Shown: positions 60,906-64,000 of the stretch, one piece after another
How the letters are laid out: every line of letters starts with the position of its first letter
Numbering within the stretch: the first letter of the stretch is position 1
NCBI RefSeq assembly: GCF_937616625.2
Contig: NC_065575.1
Coordinates: 9,803,501-9,867,500 of the forward strand
Length of the DNA stretch: 64,000 nt
Source: Mercurialis annua
Lineage: Eukaryota > Streptophyta > Magnoliopsida > Malpighiales > Euphorbiaceae
Reading direction: 5' to 3'
Program-made: the position numbers and the translations under genes
Notes under the pieces: model-generated
The model's database searches: none
Told to the model about the DNA's origin: nothing
What the model saw: only the letters and a program-made list of their open reading frames with translations

Positions 60906-61385
60906 TGATACCGCCCTAATAATATCAGAGCTCCAAGCATCGCCTAACGAATGCTATGCTCGCCCAACGGGTTTCCAAACCTCCCATCGCCCAGCGACAG
61001 TACGAGTATCGCCCATGTCTGTCTCGGGCGGACTTAACCAGGTCTGCCATTTGGACGACCTCATCCATTCCGTTCCCTGACACCCACTACCCGGGATAAT
61101 CGGGAACGTGCCTTCACCATTATCAATAATCGTGGGACAAACCCACGATTTCCCAGATAATAACCGCCTTAAACTCATTATAAAAGGAAGCCACCGAATG
61201 CTGAGAAGGGTAAGCATAAATCAGACTTAAATACTCTTACATTCATTTACCTACCAAAAAACCCTCTTTGACTTAGGCATCGGAGCGGCTTTCAGGCTGA
61301 GCAAGCCTGAGGTCCTTTGAGCTTATATTCGTTACTTGTGCAGGAAAAACAGTACGGGCGACCCTTTAAAGATCGACCTGTATCA
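60906..61385 (+). repeat. 3' LTR (480 bp)
   Basis: Same length as the 5' LTR and, reading both in full, I found no difference. Ends TGATAC and GTATCA. Followed by the right CTAAC duplication at 61386-61390. Confidence 0.95.
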
Positions 61386-61851
61386 CTAACCTAATGCCTT
61401 GTATTGTTTATTATAAATTAAACTATTAACTGATTTATGTTTTCTTATTACAATAGGACTCCTATTTAGTTTTATATCTCCGTGTTGAATAAGAGTTATA
61501 TTTATATGATATGTCAGTTAAAATATCATTATTGCCGGATTTCAAATTTAATATCCTTATTAAAATATCCTTATTAGCCGAATTTCAAATTTAATATCCT
61601 TATTAAAATTAAACTTTTAAATTAACATAAAAGCAGAGTCCGCATGTTGTGTAGAACAATTTATATTCATCCTTATCTAAATTTTGTTTTCCAATAGTAA
61701 TTAAACTCCTAATTAATTGATTATAATATTTTATTATTAATTTTTTTTTTAATATTAGTTATACCCTTAATGAACACTAATATCGTAATTTTGCCTGTCT
61801 CCCCCCCCCTTCCCACATATAAGATAGTTATAGATAGATAGATAGATAGAT

Positions 61852-62560
61852 ATAGATTTATTATTTTCATTATCTTTCTTTACTAGTTTCGAAAAATATT
61901 ACATTTTGTACTAGATGTTTTTCTTTTTGTAAGCTAAAATTTTCTTTAACTTTATTTTCTATAATAAGGGATGGTTTGGTTCGAGTCTAAAATGGAATGA
62001 GAATGGAAATAGGAATGTAAATGAAAATGAGAATAGAAATATTGATATGTTCAAGAGCGAAAAAAGGACTCCAACTTAGGAGGGTCAATATTTTCGCGTT
62101 CGGCTATTTTAAAAAATCAAACGACAGTAAATACGGTGTAACTGTAGTAACTAGCACTTGTAGGCACGGTTTTAACGCCCCTAACATTATAGGGGCGGTT
62201 TGTAGAGGCAGTAATACGAAAAAGGCTCATATACTTATTTTCTAAAATAAAATTCTGGCGACCCCCTAGGGATCTGGCTACGTTGTTTGGTTTCGTAAAG
62301 GAATGGGAATCGTTAATTATTTTAACACGGTAATTAATCGTGTCTTAAAAATAATTAAAAATAAAAATAAACATGAGAGCTAATAAAATCACATAATTTT
62401 TGTGAATTATAAGAAAATCATAGATAAATATGTCAAACAATTTGTTTATAGTATTTTTATCAACATCATTACTAATCCACGTAAATGATAAAATAACATA
62501 ATGAAACAATATAATGATAATTTGAAGCGCTAAAATGCACCATAGTTTGTGTATGAGTAA
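61852..62560. repeat. Decayed transposon relics with an internal GGGGCGGTT hairpin
   Basis: GGGATGGTTTGGTTCG at 61969 and TTTGGTTTCGTAAAGGAATGGG near 62286 look like parts of a common GTTTGGTT-type repeat. Between them, 62056-62270 is a distinct segment. It contains CGCCCCTA facing TAGGGGCG at 62188-62209, a motif seen in subterminal parts of some CACTA elements. The 74-codon ORF is not supported as a gene. Confidence 0.35.
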
Positions 62561-62569
62561 TCAGTCATC

Positions 62570-63300
62570 ACATCATTAAAAGGTTGGACTCTTTGTACAT
62601 AGATATTTTAGGAGACGGGTGTGTTGATCGTAAAATAAAATAAAATTAGTAATTATATTTTTGAAAATATAAAAATATTGAGGTCAGCTCATGTGATACA
62701 AGATGCATGCTATAACTGTTAATAACCACTTCGACGCAAGATTCACTTTGATATGCACATATCATTATTTTATATCCTGAACTAAAATGACAGGACTATG
62801 TTTATAAATAGTATTTGGCAAAGTTATAATCAGATGAACTAGTCTCTTTTTAACCTAGACCCTGAAGGACACCAATTAATATCAAGTTGCTTCTCAGTCA
62901 CCTCTTGTGATCCTGATGCATGCTACAAGTGTTAACGGGCACTTTGATGCAAGCTTCGCTCTGACGCACACTTATTATCTTCATGTCTGAAACTGAAATG
63001 ACAAGGTTGTCCTAATAAACAACAATTGGCAATAGTATAATAAGACGAACTAGTCTTTCAGTATCATACTGTAAGTTTTTCCTCTCATAATAAAATTCCA
63101 AAATAGGCATTTAATTAGCATCCTTGAGGCCATAAGCAGCACTTCACCACTATATAAAAAGATGATAACATAAAATATACCATAAAATATCAAAAATAAA
63201 TACATGTAAGATTGAAAATCTTACCCTTGTGATCCAACCATCACATCATTCGAAGGTCGGATTCTCTATCCATAGTTTTCTTGGGGGAAGGAGGGCTGAT
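62570..63300. repeat. Diverged direct duplications
   Basis: A block from 62692 (GATGCATGCTATAACTGTTAA) is repeated from 62908 (GATGCATGCTACAAGTGTTAA) with a 216-bp period. An outer pair, CACATCATTAAAAGGTTGGA near 62573 and CACATCATTCGAAGGTCGGA near 63243, is spaced about 670 bp. No coding content is recognisable. Confidence 0.6.
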
Positions 63301-63479
63301 TATAAAAAACAAAATTAGTAACAATAGTTTTTTAAACATTGTATTTTATTTTTAAAAAATAAAAAGGAATGGGGGTGGTAATGTTACCCGTTCATCCTAT
63401 ATCAATGTATGGGTTGTAAATTTATTTCCAATTCATAACTTTCTACACATTAAACGAGATATGTGTACCTCAATTTGTT

Positions 63480-63790
63480 ATTGATTGTTCATGACGGATT
63501 GTATAAATCCCACTAGTATTTGTACCTTTCACAAATAGAGTGTGAAGCATTTTAATTGACAAAATGTAGTTGGTTATAGATTTTGGTATCGTATGTCCAA
63601 TGATAGATAGTGTAAACTCAGCTGCTTTTGTACAGTCATCGGTAGAGTGTGAGTCCTTTCAATCGATTGACTTTAGGTGGTCCTAGATTTTGGTATATCC
63701 ATACAACCACATACTATATAAACCCAACCGACTTTTGTACCTTCACCGGTAGAGTGCAAGCTCTTTCAATTGATGGACAATTGTCGTACC
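63480..63790. repeat. 107-bp tandem repeat, about three units
   Basis: TTTGTAC recurs at 63520, 63627 and 63734, an exact 107-bp period. Each copy is followed by a GGTAGAGTGTGAG-type word and, in the first two, by AGATTTTGGTAT. Units are diverged by substitution but not by length. The plus-strand ORF here follows the repeat and is not a supported gene. Confidence 0.7.
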
Positions 63791-64000
63791 GTGTCGGCCG
63801 ATCTCGAACGCCACGAGGGCATCTTTACGGGGTTTTTAAATTATTTATTATGTGATTTTTTACGACTTGACTGAATTCCCGTATTCGACATCGTGAGGAT
63901 TTTGGGAATCAATCTAATAAGTGGGATCGGTCCACTTATGGTACTTGTCTATTAGAGGGTTTGGGGTTGATTATGTATAGGGAAAAGATTACATCACCTT

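Larger units (their letters stand above)
51177..61385 (+). mobile_element. Full-length Tat-lineage Ty3/Gypsy LTR retrotransposon (10,209 bp)
   Basis: Order: LTR, primer site, gag, protease, RT, RNase H, second (archaeal-type) RNase H, integrase, antisense gene, purine tract, LTR. The second RNase H and an extra antisense gene between pol and the 3' LTR are hallmarks of the Tat lineage. The two 480-bp LTRs appear identical by eye and a perfect CTAAC duplication flanks the element, so insertion was very recent. Pol is intact; gag is broken. Movement would need gag from a related copy. Confidence 0.95.
50274..61851 (-). mobile_element. Non-autonomous Helitron, unit G, split by the Tat retrotransposon
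   Basis: The 3' end at 50274 carries the hairpin CACGTGCGTAGCACGTGGCG and CTAG. The 5' end near 61851 reads TCTATCTATCTATCTATC, then TATAACTATCTTATATG and TGGGAAGGGG. Removing the LTR element and one copy of its CTAAC duplication leaves about 1,364 bp, matching units D and F. It contains internal relatives of the 3' end near 50675-50715 (GTGCTATGCACGTGAATGAT). Confidence 0.7.

Noticed and set aside
45791..61810. C-homopolymer runs near 45792, 47101, 48835, 50230 and 61801 as possible assembly errors
   Set aside because: They recur at the same place in each Helitron unit and form part of the 5' terminus, so they are real sequence, although exact run lengths may be unreliable.
1..64000. CRISPR arrays, operons, bacterial-type terminators or riboswitches
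   Set aside because: The window is plant nuclear DNA; no such structures were found, and the regular repeats seen are transposon ends, minisatellites or tandem duplications.

Overview
The window is nuclear DNA of a dicot-type flowering plant. Evidence: AT-rich intergenic sequence, one host gene with 25 short exons joined by GT-AG introns (one GC-AG), plant Copia, Tat-type Gypsy, CACTA, MULE, Helitron and Stowaway elements, and a plant-type tRNA-Phe(GAA). I do not name a species.

The only complete host protein gene is TAF2, a TFIID subunit, on the minus strand from 44895 to 26048. I assembled all 25 exons by hand with consistent phase; they give about 1,474 codons. Its introns hold three Stowaway-type MITEs, a hAT-type MITE, a 46-bp tandem repeat and an intact tRNA-Phe gene. 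Only about 320 bp separate its start codon from a large transposon block, so the promoter must be compact or run into transposon DNA.

Positions 1-26000, downstream of TAF2, are gene-poor and layered with transposons. There is a deleted Copia element at the left edge and several fold-back elements with 9-bp target duplications. A 1,111-bp CACTA element (15661-16771) has perfect ends, a CTT duplication and an internal stretch resembling 5S rRNA. A solo LTR lies at 17969-18542. A decayed MULE (20049-22999) carries transposase remnants and a cluster of hairpins. A nested set lies at 23069-24563 and a Helitron at 24785-25567. A related copy of the TAF2-downstream block at about 15200-15655 lacks the MULE and Helitron insertions, so it serves as an empty site.

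Positions 45218-61851 appear to be a head-to-tail array of non-autonomous Helitrons, all on the minus strand: one copy of 0.6 kb, four of 1.3-1.4 kb and a fragment. At the clearest junction the CTAG 3' end touches the TC 5' start of the next unit. The last unit is split by a 10.2-kb Tat-lineage Gypsy retrotransposon (51177-61385). By eye that element has identical 480-bp LTRs, a CTAAC duplication, a primer site matching tRNA-Phe, a gag broken by an inferred deletion, an intact 1,560-codon pol with a second RNase H, and a convergent three-exon antisense gene.

Positions 61852-64000 hold transposon relics and tandem duplications, including a 107-bp repeat. No other host gene is supported.
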